From the NCBI GenBank assembly GCA_913061235.1, contig CAJXTB010000028.1, forward strand, positions 18,576 through 82,575: a DNA stretch of 64,000 nt, read 5' to 3'. Source of the DNA: an uncultured Pseudomonadota bacterium (GTDB lineage Bacteria > Myxococcota_A > UBA796 > GCA-2862545). Numbering within the stretch: position 1 is the stretch's first letter; each line of letters begins with the position of its first letter. Below, piece by piece: positions 63,079 through 64,000 of this stretch. Below the pieces are notes generated by a model. The model worked only from the letters and a program-made list of their open reading frames with translations, was not told where the DNA came from and did not search any database. Made by a program: the position numbers and the translations under genes.

Positions 63079-63288
63079 TCAGAGGTCAGAGGTCAGAGGT
63101 CAGAGCAAGGCAACAAGTTGCCTTGCGGACAGCGACCTTTGTTGTTCCGGTTTTTGGCCTGTGGTCTTGGTTCTTGGTGGTTCATGGGGAACTCCCAAGG
63201 TCGCTGTGGTCACCTTGAGCCATGGAGCGCCACTCTCGCAGGCGCGAAGCGTCTGCTCTGACTTCTGACTTCTGACTTCTGACTTCCA
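63079..63288. repeat. Dispersed structured repeat, copy 4
   Basis: The left arm has three TCAGAGG heptamers (63079-63103) and the right arm three CTTCTGA units (63258-63285). The inner left hairpin is a perfect 10-bp stem, GCAAGGCAAC-aa-GTTGCCTTGC (63105-63126). The inner right hairpin CAGGCGC-gaa-GCGTCTG equals that of copy 1. The 290-bp gap between pbpC and the Gly-rich gene holds this element and nothing else recognisable. Confidence 0.8.
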
Positions 63289-63330
63289 TCGTTCGAAGCT
63301 CTCCGCTACGAAACCCTAGTCGGACGATGG

Positions 63331-64000
63331 TTATTGGGCTGGGGTGTATGAGCCGGTGCCTGCGTCGTAGACTCGACCCGCCTGAGCGGCATCTGGCAGG
63401 GTGCCGCTGAAGCGGTTGTAGAACAACTTGATGGTTCCGCCGTTCGTAGTGGACGCGTTGCCACCACGGGCAGAGACGTTCGGGAACCCGCTATTGAGCG
63501 ACAGCTCGGGCGCTTCCAAGATGAGCGTTCCACCGGCACCAGGGCCGCCGATGCCACCAATGCGCGCTGAGTTGTCGTCTCCGGCACCGCCGCCGCCGCC
63601 TGCACCATTGGCAAGTAGCCGTGCGCCGTTGGCAATGGTGATGGACTCGGTTGCGTGCAGGACCAGGGCCCCGCCACCTGCGGCTCCACCGCCACCTGCA
63701 GCCTGACTGTTGCTGCTTCCGCCACCGCCGCCGCCGGAGCCTAGGCGCCAGGTGCGGTCCGTTGTGTCGTCGCCGTTTGCGCCAAGGCTTGCGTAGCCAC
63801 CAGGGAAGCCTGGTGTGGCTTCGATACTGATGACGCCGGCAGTGCCTAGGCCAGAGTAGGGGCCTGCGCCGTCGAGGCCATTGACGCCAACACCGCCGCC
63901 GTAGCCGCCTGTGCCGCCGCCGCCGCCGCCGCTCGCTTGGCTCTCATTTCCGCCGCCGCCGCCGCCGGAGCCTAGGCGCCAGGTGCGGTCCGTTGTGTCG
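63331..64000 (-). CDS. Glycine-rich repetitive surface protein, 5' end outside window
   Basis: The last 222 residues of a longer protein are visible. Poly-Gly segments alternate with ordered stretches: GDDTTDRTWRLGSGGGGG appears near the right edge and again 77 residues later (63725-63769 and 63956-64000 are identical DNA). Between them are GVISIEATPGFPGGYASLG, then LHATESITIANGARLLANGA and GAGGTLILEAPELSLNSGFP, ending NGGTIKLFYNRFSG. The repeated beta-strand and Gly pattern is common in large myxobacterial extracellular proteins. No catalytic domain is visible. Confidence 0.75.
   Translation of the reverse strand, partial: DTTDRTWRLGSGGGGGGNESQASGGGGGGTGGYGGGVGVNGLDGAGPYSGLGTAGVISIEATPGFPGGYASLGANGDDTTDRTWRLGSGGGGGGSSNSQAAGGGGAAGGGALVLHATESITIANGARLLANGAGGGGGAGDDNSARIGGIGGPGAGGTLILEAPELSLNSGFPNVSARGGNASTTNGGTIKLFYNRFSGTLPDAAQAGRVYDAGTGSYTPAQ

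Overview
This window reads as chromosomal DNA of a GC-rich Myxococcota-type (former Deltaproteobacteria) bacterium. The evidence is a serine protease (44917-47058) ending in a MYXO-CTERM-like sorting tail (GCRC, hydrophobic segment, RRRR), many lipoproteins with Asp/Thr 'DTDTD' linkers straight after the lipobox, a Gly-rich myxobacterial-type surface protein at the right edge, and two -24/-12 (sigma-54 type) promoters. I saw no rRNA, tRNA, CRISPR array, phage or transposase gene. Envelope and secreted proteins dominate.

Layout. 1-5.3 kb: edge of an ArsI/CadI-like protein, a short RNase J, a BlaI-type repressor with a BlaR1-like protease fused to a lytic transglycosylase and its palindromic operator, an outer-membrane barrel, and a CvfB-like S1 protein. 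5.3-9.7 kb: an ABC exporter whose two permeases each carry an extracellular domain, one with an intact HExxH zinc site and one without. 9.7-14.7 kb: dispersed repeat copy 1, then YaiI, TspO, an ACE-like M2 peptidase, a CE15-like hydrolase with Asp at the nucleophile position, and an NAD(P)-binding protein divergent from a LysR regulator. 15.7-22 kb: an RGG-tailed DEAD-box helicase and a sulfatase-TPR lipoprotein gene flanked by two paralogous lipoproteins. 22.3-29.6 kb: leuS, a propeller-like lipoprotein, a membrane protein, a protein with 25 tandem CDGxC repeats, and a small lipoprotein.

29.7-37 kb: a DUF434 protein, a CPBP membrane protein broken by an in-frame amber codon, and a six-gene TetR-controlled Lol-like export operon (LolA-like carrier, two FtsX-type permeases, ATPase, outer-membrane barrel). 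37-44.9 kb: rpe, a YchJ-like protein, a phosphodiester glycosidase, a propeller lipoprotein, PhnA, repeat copy 2, an NAD(P)-binding protein, an Lrp regulator divergent from a ThrE-like exporter, and a fatty-acid desaturase. 44.9-54.4 kb: the MYXO-CTERM protease, a cysteine-cluster protein, an alpha/beta hydrolase-OsmC fusion, a three-lipoprotein operon with a diheme cytochrome, and an M23 peptidase. 54.5-63 kb: a giant alpha-2-macroglobulin lipoprotein and penicillin-binding protein 1C, each with its own sigma-54-like promoter and separated by a terminator and repeat copy 3. Repeat copy 4 and the Gly-rich protein close the window.

The most unusual items are the dispersed structured repeat (four copies whose hairpins change sequence but keep pairing), the M56-transglycosylase fusion with a perfect BlaI-type operator, the permease-peptidase pair, the Asp-for-Ser CE15-like hydrolase, and the CDGxC repeat protein. 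All functions are inferred from sequence alone.
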